Assembly (NCBI GenBank): GCA_023091735.1
Contig: JALKBU010000004.1
Coordinates: 1 to 64,000, forward strand
Direction: 5' to 3'
DNA: 64,000 nt
Origin: Trichomonas tenax
Lineage: Eukaryota; Parabasalia; Trichomonadida; Trichomonadidae
Shown here: positions 51,012-60,430 of the stretch, one piece after another
Numbering within the stretch: the stretch's first letter is position 1
Layout: every line of letters begins with the position of its first letter
Position numbers and translations under genes: made by a program
Notes under the pieces: model-generated
Seen by the model: only the letters and a program-made list of their open reading frames with translations
What the model was told of the DNA's origin: nothing
Databases searched by the model: none

Positions 51012-52316
51012 TCAAGGTTTCTTTTTTGATGACTTGAGTTCTTTTATTTCCTTCTGTAGCATTGATACTATTGACTTGAGGCTAGTTACTTCTTTCGATA
51101 ATTTTTCTACTTTTGTTTCTAATGATTCATGAACTTGTTCGCTTTCGAGTGAATCGTCATCGAGATCACAGAAAATAGGCTCTTCATTAGGAATGCTAAT
51201 CATTGAAATGTGGTCGCTTCCAACATTTTCGAACTTCTTCATTGTGATACTGTTTGTTGTATCCATGCTCGAAGAAATATGTGGAATTGCATCGATTTTA
51301 TCTTCGATTTCGTCCGAGTTTATGTTAACTATACTAGAACCTTCCTGATCTTCAATAAGTTGAACCTGGAAAACTACTGGACAATCGATATTGATTGCAA
51401 GAGGAGATTTCTTGTTTAGTGAAAGTTCTGTCAATGAACATTGAGATGAAATGCGTGATTCAATGTTATTCACGATTTTCATAACTTCTGTCTCTGTCTG
51501 TATGAAAGATTCTGTGTCAATTTCTGATTGTTCGCTTTTAACTGAAGAATTATCATTAATTGCGGAATTACTTGATTTTCTTGTAAAAATAGGTATCTTC
51601 GTTTTCTTTGGTGATGTTGGTGTCTTTGATTGCTTTTCTTGCGATGAAGATTCTTTATTTTGTGGTGATTCGAGATTAGTTGTAATTTTTGGAGGTTTTG
51701 CGTTCGATTCCGGTGATTGTTGTTTCTGTTGTAGTTGCTTCTTTGGTAAATCAGATGGAACTAAAGAAACGCGTCTAGGAGGCGCATTTTCATCTTTTCC
51801 TTCGTTTTCTATTAATTGTGATATACGAGGCTCTTCTTCGAACTGAAAAGAGCTCTTTGGAGACTGACTTGTGCTGTCATTTAGTGTATCACTGAATGAT
51901 TTGCTAAATTCTGTTGTATTTTCTTTAATTTCTTCTAATTTAATCAAATGCTCTGCTAATTGCTGGGCAACTAAGTAATCTTCGCTAGAAATAGCTTGTT
52001 CATGTCTTTCTCTGAGAATTAATTCGATTTTTGGTATAGCTGATGGTTTTATTGCTTCCAATTCGCAACCATCGAGTAAAGAATCTACAACAGCGTTCAA
52101 TTTCACTCTCTCATTGGCTGTTATTGTTACCTTAGGAGATGAAGGATTTGAATTTTCTTGAGATGACTGCGATAACAGTGTTAATTTCTTATCAATATTC
52201 GCCAATGTTTCCGTGTTATTGCTCAGAAAAGCTTTCTTCCTTCTTTTCCGCAATAACAATCGAATTTGTTTAATTTGCTCTGCAGATAAATCGCTGGGAA
52301 CAGAATCATTCGACAT
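51012..52316 (-). CDS. Coiled-coil, low-complexity protein of unknown function (at least 434 aa)
   Basis: Residues 1-150 contain helical repeats with paired patterns (LSAEQIKQIRLLLRKRRKKA; KPSAIPKIELILRERHEQAI), each a short helix motif seen repeatedly in trichomonad coiled-coil proteins. The middle is Ser/Pro/Lys/Gln-rich and disordered. The C-terminus is a coiled coil (LETKVEKLSKEVTSLKSIVS, MLQKEIKELKSSKKKP). Likely scaffold or cytoskeletal; function unknown. The frame continues upstream as coding-like sequence (KRKTPTRPKTQKGIVELAD) to a TTG at 52382, but no ATG is found there, so the start is ATG 52316 or a non-ATG start. A TCATTACC initiator-like motif lies near 52404-52411, which favours an upstream start. 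Confidence 0.65.
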   Translation of the reverse strand: MSNDSVPSDLSAEQIKQIRLLLRKRRKKAFLSNNTETLANIDKKLTLLSQSSQENSNPSSPKVTITANERVKLNAVVDSLLDGCELEAIKPSAIPKIELILRERHEQAISSEDYLVAQQLAEHLIKLEEIKENTTEFSKSFSDTLNDSTSQSPKSSFQFEEEPRISQLIENEGKDENAPPRRVSLVPSDLPKKQLQQKQQSPESNAKPPKITTNLESPQNKESSSQEKQSKTPTSPKKTKIPIFTRKSSNSAINDNSSVKSEQSEIDTESFIQTETEVMKIVNNIESRISSQCSLTELSLNKKSPLAINIDCPVVFQVQLIEDQEGSSIVNINSDEIEDKIDAIPHISSSMDTTNSITMKKFENVGSDHISMISIPNEEPIFCDLDDDSLESEQVHESLETKVEKLSKEVTSLKSIVSMLQKEIKELKSSKKKP

Positions 52317-52523
52317 TATGTTGTCTGCGAGTTCAACGATTCCCTTCTGAGTTTTCGGCCTTGTTGGTGTTTTGCGCTTCAAATTCGGGACAATAAAAAA
52401 CGGTAATGAGTATTCTTAACATTGCATTTTTGGATTCAGCATAACATATATTCATTGATTTGATGGCAAATTTGGCTTCAAAGAAAGAGAATTGCCGAAA
52501 TATTTTCATTAATGTTACATATC

Positions 52524-52825
52524 AGTAGTATACAGATTGTGATTTTTTGAGGTAATACAAAAATTTGGCTAACCCAAAAAAATCAGCAATCTAAAAGTAT
52601 CCATAATTATAATTTCCCCAAAATTCATATTATAACAATTTTCCTATCATTTATATCGAAATTCTAATAAATTATCTAAATTTGTTATTAAAATGTATTG
52701 TTTAATTAATAATCTAAATTCTTATTGTTATGATTTATTAATGGTTTCCTATAAATTGTAAAAATAAAAAATAATTGTTATATGTTATGAAAAAATTAAT
52801 ATATTTTTTCTTCTAATAAATAATC
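52524..52825. repeat. Maverick terminal repeat and leader, copy 2
   Basis: Inverted counterpart of 4821-5116; the outermost ~80 bp, including TTGGCTAACCCAAAAAAAT, is best conserved. Confidence 0.75.
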
Positions 52826-53083
52826 ATGACAACAACTCAAAATCTTCTTAACTTATCACAAGAACAATTTAATGAAATTTTCATTGGTGGAAATCCTAAC
52901 GTAAATGATGAAGAAAATGTCAAATATAAATTATATACTATTTATAAAAATCTTTTGAAAATTACCGGATGTGCTCATGAAAATATTTCTGGTCTAAAAC
53001 GTGCTAAGAAAAATAAAGTTATAACTATCTTAAATAATATCATATTGAAACCTAACAAATGTGATTTGGTGTTACACGCTTGA
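52826..53083 (+). CDS. Maverick terminal small ORF, 85 aa
   Basis: Paralogue of the 102-aa ORF at 4512-4820: same LSQEQFNEIFIGGNP, KLYTIYKNLLKITGCAHEN and KPNKCDL end. The frame is intact although the element around it is decayed. Start MTTTQNLLNLSQ lies directly after the leader. Unknown function. Confidence 0.6.
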   Translation: MTTTQNLLNLSQEQFNEIFIGGNPNVNDEENVKYKLYTIYKNLLKITGCAHENISGLKRAKKNKVITILNNIILKPNKCDLVLHA

Positions 53084-53170
53084 TTTATTCCTGAAATATA
53101 CAACTATAATAAATAGCAAAATTATTAATCCCATTTAATAAAAATAAAAATTTGTTTTTGGACCAATATT

Positions 53171-53441
53171 TTAACGTTTTAGTTTAGAAATAACCCATGA
53201 ACCAACATCAGATATAACATCATTTGTATTTATCTCAGATTTTCTCTCACCATTATTATTTACACCAAAATCAATACCAACTTTTAGTAAATTTTCTTTA
53301 ACTTTATTACCGAATTGAGCACCAAATGAACTAGCTACAGGTTTAACAACATTATTTGTCAACCAATTAAACCCAGATTTAATTCCACGACCAATTTTCT
53401 TAGTAACATCTTTTAGCTTTTTTTCAAAATCCCCAAGCCAT
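53171..53441 (-). pseudogene. Maverick small basic protein gene, broken copy
   Basis: Counterpart of 4158-4427. ATG at 53441; the sixth codon (Trp in the intact copy) is TGA and a frameshift follows in the next codons. The remainder (VVKPVASSFGAQFGNKV, then IDFGVNNNGERK) is intact to the stop at 53171. Just after the stop, ATATTGGTCCAA occurs on the coding strand, matching the 3' end of the hairpin inserts. Confidence 0.65.
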
Positions 53442-53502
53442 TTTAATTATAAATAAAATTTTGACATTAATACTATTATTTATGTTTTTTATTTTATTTA
53501 AA

Positions 53503-54413
53503 ATGAATTCAGCATTTAATATAAGGCTAAATAATAACAACAATTTACAGGGTAATGTTGCACAATATTTTGAAAATCTAAAATCCCTGGTACAAATTAA
53601 TGATGGTACTAGAAGTTTTCAATTACATACAGTTGATTGCCATGACCAATCAGCGCCATTTACTGAAGGACAAGAAACAAGAATTGCTATAACACATTCT
53701 GATTTTGATATTACGCAATTAACTGATGGATTTCTCACATTTAATGTTAAGTTAAATCTTCAATTGAATGGTTTAGATCCAAACTTTACAGATGATGAAC
53801 ATTTGTGTAAACTTTTCGTTGGATTTAAATCAAGTAATCAAATATTTGATCAATTAGAAATAATGTGTAATCACAGATCTACAGGATATCAGCAAAATGA
53901 ATGCGTACGTGAAGGATTTGCTTATAGTACTATTAAACCACATAATGAGAAAAAGACTAAGAAATATACACATTCATTATATGAAAACGTTGAAAATCTT
54001 TCCGAATCTATTGCTGGAACATATGTTAATTTAATGGATTTCAAAGAAAATAACGAATATAAGGAAGTTAACTTTGAACTTAATGTTCCTATTGAAAATC
54101 TTTTGTGTTTACAAGCTTTCGATATGTTTGTTAATAAAATTATCGGTGAACTTGAATTGAAATTTTATCCAAGATCTAAGGGATTAGTATGGTGTTCAAT
54201 AAACCCAGAAAAGTTAAGGATTATAAGTTAATAAGAGAAAATGAACAAATTGATGGTATATTTACTAAAAATCCTTCAGAATGTTTTACACATCAATTTA
54301 GTCAGATAAATAATAAAGCAAAAGGTATCGTAAAATTTTCTAAAACAACAACTGGTGCCACAAGGCCACAAGGAGCACTACTTCCCTGTATTGCTATGAC
54401 TTCTGTTGTGTAG
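53503..54413 (+). pseudogene. Maverick major capsid-like gene, 5' part, frameshifted and truncated
   Basis: ATG 53503 opens MNSAFNIRLNN, intact to about 54215. It has a mixture of beta-rich segments (FTEGQETRIAITHSDFDITQ; LTDGFLTFNVKLNLQLNGL) consistent with a jelly-roll capsid protein. A 1-nt deletion near 54210-54218 shifts the frame, and the next frame continues IRENEQIDGIFTKNPSECFT to TAG at 54411-54413. Full-length Maverick capsid proteins are longer, so the 3' end is missing. Identity of the gene is inferred from position, size and beta-rich character. Confidence 0.6.
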
Positions 54414-54420
54414 TTGCTGA

Positions 54421-55651
54421 CCATGATATTTCTGTCACTTTTACAATTTTCCCGCTAAATATTTTTGTTAACATATGTTCTTGCTTCGTATATAATATGT
54501 GTATATATTATGAAAATAAATTGCTGAATTAAAATAGCTCTAAGTCTCTATTTCAATGAAAAAATGCAACAAAAGTATTTATGATTTAAAAATTAAATAA
54601 TCTTTTTTAAAAAAAGGGTGAGATAAAGCTGAATGCGATGATGATAATATGATGGCTTATCACCTGCATATGTATCCGATTAAATATCAATACCCAATCT
54701 GTTCATTTTAGTAATCCTGATTTTATCTCGTTATTATTCACTTGATTTGTCCATTTTCAACGCAAACAAATCAGTATCTACTAAATGTTGGACTTACAGG
54801 ATAAAAATGTGTTGCTTTTTATTCGCAAAATATTTAATCTTAATTTGCAACCCTTACTTTTCATCCACACAGCATGCAAACAACATGAGGAATGATAACC
54901 CGTCAGTTAACATCAAAATAAATCAAGACATTTTTTTGATATAATATTGAATAATATATTTTTCATGCTTTATATATCCACAGCATTTTAGATGGGAAAA
55001 TTTTTCATTTGCCACCAAAATTAGACCTTAAATATTCATACTGGTGGAGAAAAATCGAGATGTTTGAGTAGGCGTAGAAAATTCAGTGACGCCAATAAAA
55101 ATGTGTAAAGAGTATCTTCGCCACCGATTTAAGATTTCACATATTTAGGCCATACATTACAATACTATCATATTCACGATTCCTGACAATTCTAATACAA
55201 TTTTTTTCTCAAAAATAATTTGTAATGTTTTCAATTTTTTATTGAAATATTATTTTTGGTTATAGGTATTCTAGGTTTAAGATAATTTTTGTAAAGTTTG
55301 CAAAACTTGCCACTAAAATTTTCATGAAAATATTAAACTTTACAAAGATATATTAAACTGATGATATAATCTTTTCAAAGAATTTTTGAATTGATGAAAA
55401 TTTTGTTAGCAATTTGATAAGAAAATGGTATGCATCACTTTAAACCTTTATTATTTTCAGAGACTATTCAAATTATTCAGAGAGTTGTTATTATTTTCAG
55501 AGCAAATAAAAAATATTTATTACAAAATTTTGCTCCATATAATGAACCGAATATAATTCTTTGATCAAAATTTTAAAAATTGTCATAACATTCAAAACTT
55601 TTTGCCACATTTATAATTTTTTTCTAAACTTCCAAAAAACTCACATTAAAA
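54421..55651. other. Intergenic
   Basis: AT-rich; no coding frame supported. A TCACATTAAA initiator-like motif at 55641 precedes the next gene. Confidence 0.5.
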
Positions 55652-56110
55652 ATGTGGATGACAAAGTGTTCTAATGTCAACAACAACTTCAACCAGTTGT
55701 ATTACAACGCCAGGCCGGCCTCCAGCGCCCTTATTTACTCTGATTTCGAACCAATCCAGCGACCATCAAGAAAGCGCTCTTTCGAAGTCGATATTTCCCC
55801 GTTCCAAGGTTCAGATAACTCTAATGAAAATTGTGGTTATCAGGAACCTTTGGAGGATAATTTGTCGCTCAAAAGTTACACAAACGCTTCTTGTAGCAAG
55901 TTCAAGATATCACGTGTCAAGCACTCTTCTGAGGAGTCTGATTTCTCACACGACCTTTGTGATTTCAGGAACTTAAATAAATCTCATGACATTTTCGATT
56001 TGAAGAACACAGAGGTTAAAGCTGCGCAAACATCTAAGTTCCATATAGATGTAATGCCTTTCGTGTGCCAATCCCCTCCAGTTGCAGTAGATGACTTAAT
56101 TCAGTTTTAA
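55652..56110 (+). CDS. Small hypothetical protein (152 aa)
   Basis: Acidic, Ser/Asn-rich and largely disordered. Two similar short motifs stand out: SFEVDISPFQGS near residue 45 and KFHIDVMPFVCQSP near 135, possibly paired short linear binding motifs. No recognised domain, signal or membrane segment. ATG 55652 follows TCACATT at 55641, giving a ~9-nt leader; a second in-frame ATG lies at 55661. Codon use is moderately GC-rich, supporting a real gene. Confidence 0.6.
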   Translation: MWMTKCSNVNNNFNQLYYNARPASSALIYSDFEPIQRPSRKRSFEVDISPFQGSDNSNENCGYQEPLEDNLSLKSYTNASCSKFKISRVKHSSEESDFSHDLCDFRNLNKSHDIFDLKNTEVKAAQTSKFHIDVMPFVCQSPPVAVDDLIQF

Positions 56111-56803
56111 TTTTCACCAATTTATTCGATCCTTTTTGTATTTTGTTTGTTTGTACTGATGTAAAGCGATTCACCTTAGATTTTTCTTTACGAAAACAAC
56201 AATATAACAAATTTTATTTCATTTTGTTATTTTGCAGTGAGATCAAACGATTAGCTTTACTTTAGGATTACAGGAAAGTTTGTCACTTGGTTCCTGGTTT
56301 ATCGGACTTTAATATTGTTATCATATTTTGAGTTTACGTATGTTGAGTACTGTCATCCATATATTCCCATCCAATTCGTATATCAATTAATTTTACATCA
56401 CAAATTAGCGAAAATAAGAGAAATTTCGCAGATATTTTGTTTATTGAAATATTTTACGTTCTTGTTATGAGAAACACATTATATCGACCATAGAATATAT
56501 GGTAATGTAGACGTTATTCAATTCTCTAATATTCTATTTAACCTTATTTTTAAAATTTTGATGTTAGAATCGATACAACTCTCCATTGTTTTTATAACAA
56601 ATGACAAACAATTAGGAGCAGATCTATTTCTGCTATTTCTTGAATATTTAATGTGGCAGCCTAAAAATCGAAATATTATTATTTTTTATGCATTTGATAA
56701 TGTATAAATTAGGAGAGACATACATAAACAAGGTTATGTTTAATTAATTTGCATGAATTCAGCTTTAACATATATAAACAAACAATAAATATAATTTCTT
56801 TGA
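56111..56803. other. Intergenic
   Basis: AT-rich, no feature seen. Confidence 0.5.
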
Positions 56804-58354
56804 TTATTGATTCCACACAATCATTACTTTCTGTGGTTTAAGTTTTGGAGAGAAGTCTTTTTTGACTTTCTTTGAATTTGATGTATGAATGGACATCTTA
56901 ATCTGTTTCTTTGGAGGATCTGGTTTTTGTGGCATATTTTCGAAGAAATATTTAATGTCCATTTTTTCTTTCTTTTCTTTTTTCTCGACTTTGGGAGTTT
57001 CTTTTGGTTCGATTTCATCCTTATCTTTCATATAATTCTTAATTGATACTTGTTTCTTATCTCCTGGTGCTGTCAGATTTGATGCTTTGACACCAACGAG
57101 TCTTAATTTTATAGATCTTTCATTTCTTTCTTCTAATAATAGTTTCAACGCTGCATTAACAATATCTGTTGTAGAAGATGTATCATAATCAAAAGTGTAT
57201 GACTTTGATGTGACCTTGAAGTTAATGTCTTTAAACTTCACACTTATGTTCCTACAAGCGATATTCATCTTTTGTAATTTCTTAGCTACCTTTGAAGCCA
57301 ATAATTCCACCCAATCCATGAGTTCATGCTTAGCATAAGTTGCATCAAATGTTCTATCTTTTGATATAGATTGCTGTGGTCCAGAATCAACTTCACGACT
57401 TTGAACACCAACAGCAGCAGAAAAAACAAATTTACAGAATTTATGACTCATTGAAGCCCAAATTTCTGCTCTCTTTTCGATAATCTGTCCAATTGTTTCG
57501 ATACCAATTCCATTCAGTAGTTGTTCACTGACACCACCAATTCCTGGAATTTTCCTAATTGGAAGTGAATTCAAGAAAATTTTGAGTTGTTCATCATTAT
57601 TTGGAACAATAAAAATTCCATTTGGTTTATTAATATCTGATGCTATTTTTGAGAGCTGCGGTGTATGAGCAACACCACAAGAAATCGTTAATTTTGTTTT
57701 ATCGAACACTTCACGTTGAACTTTGAGTGCAATCTGATCAGGTTTTGTTTCTTCGTTAATCAATGGCGTAATGTCGAGTGTAGCTTCATCGCAGCCAAAG
57801 CTCACAAAATTCGAGTCATATTTCTTAAAAATCTCTTGAACTTCATTCGAATATTCCATATATTTGTCTCCATGATGTCTGACGACATTAAGATGAGGAC
57901 ACAATTTCATGGCCACAAATACAGCCATTCCCGATCTTACACCGTATTTTCTCGCTTCGTATGATGATGTTGAAATAATTCCGTGTTGTATTGATCCTCC
58001 AACAGCAAAAGCGGTATCCTTGAGAGAAGGATCAAGAAGAGCTTCGACTGATGCGAAAAAAGAGTCCAAATCGCAATGCATATAAATTGTTGAATAAGAT
58101 CTTTTTGATTCTAAGCCTTTAATGAAGTAGTCAACTTGATAAGTCGCGAAGTCGAGTTCAGCTGCACTCATTGATCGTATTTTTTCTTTAATCTTCAAAA
58201 TTTGAGCATCACAATTTTTTGATCTTTCCTTTTGTAACCGATAATAACGCGTGTCTTTTGATGCCTCGACGACTTTTGCCGCAATGTCGTCTGCTGCTGA
58301 CACTAAACCTGCTTTTACTTGGTTGTAGATAATTCCTGCATGAGGTTGTGTCAT
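56804..58354 (-). CDS. POLK: DNA polymerase kappa (Y-family, DinB-type; 516 aa)
   Basis: Translesion polymerase. A helical N-clasp-like extension (~1-80, with KAGLVSAADDIAAKVVEASK and YYRLQKERSKN, conserved in Pol kappa) precedes the palm: MHCDLDSFFASVE (first two metal-binding Asp positions, ~90), STSSYEARKYGVRSGMAVF, KYMEYSNEVQEIFKKYDSNF, GCDEATLDIT (Asp-Glu pair, ~188), then TISCGVAHTPQLSKIASDIN and KPNGIFIV. Helix-hairpin-helix: LPIRKIPGIGGVSEQLLNGI. The little-finger domain follows. The Lys-rich C-terminus holds two PCNA-binding-like motifs: QVSIKNYM (~435) and KMDIKYFF (~465; Lys replaces Gln). No zinc fingers, unlike human Pol kappa. DEAY is DEAT here. TCATTT lies directly before the ATG. 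Confidence 0.93.
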   Translation of the reverse strand: MTQPHAGIIYNQVKAGLVSAADDIAAKVVEASKDTRYYRLQKERSKNCDAQILKIKEKIRSMSAAELDFATYQVDYFIKGLESKRSYSTIYMHCDLDSFFASVEALLDPSLKDTAFAVGGSIQHGIISTSSYEARKYGVRSGMAVFVAMKLCPHLNVVRHHGDKYMEYSNEVQEIFKKYDSNFVSFGCDEATLDITPLINEETKPDQIALKVQREVFDKTKLTISCGVAHTPQLSKIASDINKPNGIFIVPNNDEQLKIFLNSLPIRKIPGIGGVSEQLLNGIGIETIGQIIEKRAEIWASMSHKFCKFVFSAAVGVQSREVDSGPQQSISKDRTFDATYAKHELMDWVELLASKVAKKLQKMNIACRNISVKFKDINFKVTSKSYTFDYDTSSTTDIVNAALKLLLEERNERSIKLRLVGVKASNLTAPGDKKQVSIKNYMKDKDEIEPKETPKVEKKEKKEKMDIKYFFENMPQKPDPPKKQIKMSIHTSNSKKVKKDFSPKLKPQKVMIVWNQ

Positions 58355-58837
58355 AAATGAAACTTTTTTTGTTTATAAATCATTGCAAAATCATAACGTA
58401 GACTTATTGTAATTGTTTTCTAATTTTTTTTTATTCAAAACTGTCAATGGACTTATTAATCATTTTATAACTTTTCAAAGAAAAATCTGAGATTAATATC
58501 TCTTTCATTATTTTATAAAACCTCAACAATATGATATATTTTCTTATTTAGTTTCTGATGGTATTGTATATGGATCTCAATTGAAGTGATATTTAGAGTT
58601 CTTCTAACATCTATCATTGTGAAACTTCATAAAGCTATTATGATATTTGTTGGTTGATGTGGCAGCAATAAAATATGCCATTAATAAGAATAGTATATAT
58701 TTAATATAAAACAAAATTAAAAAAATAGAAAGATAAGTAAACATGATTGATTTTTTTTTTTTTTTTTTTTTTTTTGAGATTGAAAAGTGATTAAAATTGC
58801 TGAAAGAGGATTGAAGTTCTTGGCATTGGGGATAAAT
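58355..58837. other. Intergenic with T25 tract
   Basis: AT-rich; T run at 58751-58775. No gene. Confidence 0.6.
58357..58362 (-). promoter_or_regulatory. Inr-like motif abutting POLK start
   Basis: Minus-strand TCATTTATG: the initiator A would be only ~4 nt from the ATG. Confidence 0.4.
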
Positions 58838-60430
58838 TTAGAACTTTTTGATTGAGGTAACAAAGATTGATGGTCCGAGTTCTGTTGTTTTTGAAATAGA
58901 GCTTCTAGTGACGATTGATTTCGACGTCAAATTGTTCGGAATTTGTTTTGCATCTTTCTTTCTTCTGTCTAAGAAAGGAGAGCCTGATAAAGATGTTGAA
59001 GACATTTTCTGTGACGCTGACATCATTCTCATTTTATCTCTTGATGTATTTGGTCGAGATTCAACTTTCCTTGGTGTTGTCACTTCAGAGAAACTTAGTT
59101 TTGGTATCTTTGGGGTAGATTGACATCTTTCTTTCAGTGTTGAGCGCTTAGAAATCAATGCTTTGACTGGAGCGTTTGCATCAATTTTAATCAATCGATC
59201 TAAATAATCTGGCGCCATTTTTGATGATTTAAGTGAACTGAAGCATGAAATAAAGCACTGTTGCAACCAATAAATATTGCAATTCATAAATTTCGACACA
59301 GTTTCGATGATGATTAAAACGATTCTTTCATTTTGATTGTTCTGCTTCATTGCACCAATGAAACCAAAAAGTTTGCGAATACAGTCAGAAAAGTAATTTC
59401 TTACATCAAGTTTTTCTCCAAGTTTCAATCCAATGTTGAAAAATGTGTTGAAAGAAACTCTACAAAAAACTTCATTTTCTGTTCCAAGATTATATAAAAC
59501 TGTAACAGCAGCAATGAGAGCTGCAGAGTCTAAATGCGGTATATATTCGCTGATTATTTCAAAATCTATTAAATATTTAAGACCTCTGTCGCAAATTAAT
59601 TTCACAACTTTCTTCTTTGAAACTCCCTCTGGTTGCATTTCATTAAATTTGATTAAAGTGTAGTAATATGGTGTTAAAATCGATGAATTAAAAGCAATTG
59701 TCAATGCATTATGAAATTCATTTTTTGTTGCATATTGCAAATAGATTTTCAAGGCGCAAGTGACCATATAAATGAGGTCTTGTTGATAATTTGGTGGAGA
59801 AACAACAATCGCATTTGAAATAATTGTGATTAATTTCAATGCTCGCGGTTGTATTAAATCACAAACTAATTTCACGTTCTCCAGTATCGATAATAAGAAG
59901 AGTATCCTGTTTTTGATGTGTTTCCATTTCTTTTCTTTTATTGAAATATCGGTAAAGAATGAAAATGCTTGATAGGCAGCATCGGTGTCGTTTATGAAGG
60001 TTTTCCAGATGTCATGATTATCGAATTTACACGCGAGCATGAATTTAACAAAATTTTTATTATTTCCAAGAAAAAATGGAAATTTAAACACGATATCTGA
60101 AGGTTTGAAGTCTTGCGCTAGATACTGCCGAAGTATTCTTGAATTTCGAATCGCTCGTTTTTGCAATCTGAATTTTATTGTAAATAAATCTGAAACGAAT
60201 TTGTTGAAATCTATATACGGATCTGCTATCTCCACGCCCGTGACTTGGCAAATGAAGTCCCTAATTCTTTGCCAATACTCCTCTTCAGTATTTGCGCGAA
60301 TTAATAACAAGATAGGTATCTCTTTTCGCCAAATGCGGACAGCGTATGAAGACCTCAGGCACTCTGTTGCGTGATCAAACGGATATCCGCCCTCGCAGCG
60401 ACTCAAATACCAACGGAGGGCGGAATCCAT
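58838..60430 (-). CDS. Helical-repeat (ARM/HEAT-like) protein of unknown function (530 aa)
   Basis: Residues 1-400 are predicted helical with ARM/HEAT-like spacing (PNYQQDLIYMVTCALKIYLQ; LDSAALIAAVTVLYNLGTEN; WLQQCFISCFSSLKSS). The C-terminal 120 residues are Ser/Thr/Lys-rich and disordered (PRKVESRPNTSRDKMRMMSA; TKSIVTRSSISKTTELGP), a possible microtubule- or phospho-binding tail. No motif identifies a family. ATG 60430 is preceded by TCATAAAAAAAT, an initiator match. Codon use is consistent with a genuine gene. Confidence 0.65.
   Translation of the reverse strand: MDSALRWYLSRCEGGYPFDHATECLRSSYAVRIWRKEIPILLLIRANTEEEYWQRIRDFICQVTGVEIADPYIDFNKFVSDLFTIKFRLQKRAIRNSRILRQYLAQDFKPSDIVFKFPFFLGNNKNFVKFMLACKFDNHDIWKTFINDTDAAYQAFSFFTDISIKEKKWKHIKNRILFLLSILENVKLVCDLIQPRALKLITIISNAIVVSPPNYQQDLIYMVTCALKIYLQYATKNEFHNALTIAFNSSILTPYYYTLIKFNEMQPEGVSKKKVVKLICDRGLKYLIDFEIISEYIPHLDSAALIAAVTVLYNLGTENEVFCRVSFNTFFNIGLKLGEKLDVRNYFSDCIRKLFGFIGAMKQNNQNERIVLIIIETVSKFMNCNIYWLQQCFISCFSSLKSSKMAPDYLDRLIKIDANAPVKALISKRSTLKERCQSTPKIPKLSFSEVTTPRKVESRPNTSRDKMRMMSASQKMSSTSLSGSPFLDRRKKDAKQIPNNLTSKSIVTRSSISKTTELGPSIFVTSIKKF

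Larger units (their letters stand above)
52524..54420 (+). mobile_element. Truncated Maverick/Polinton end, opposite orientation to the left copy
   Basis: Begins AGTAGTATACAGATTGTGAT (terminal repeat), aligns with the left element's end for ~300 bp and holds the same three genes in the same order. It stops near 54415-54470, part way through the capsid-like gene, with no polymerase or second terminus. Left flank catatc (52518-52523). Confidence 0.8.
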
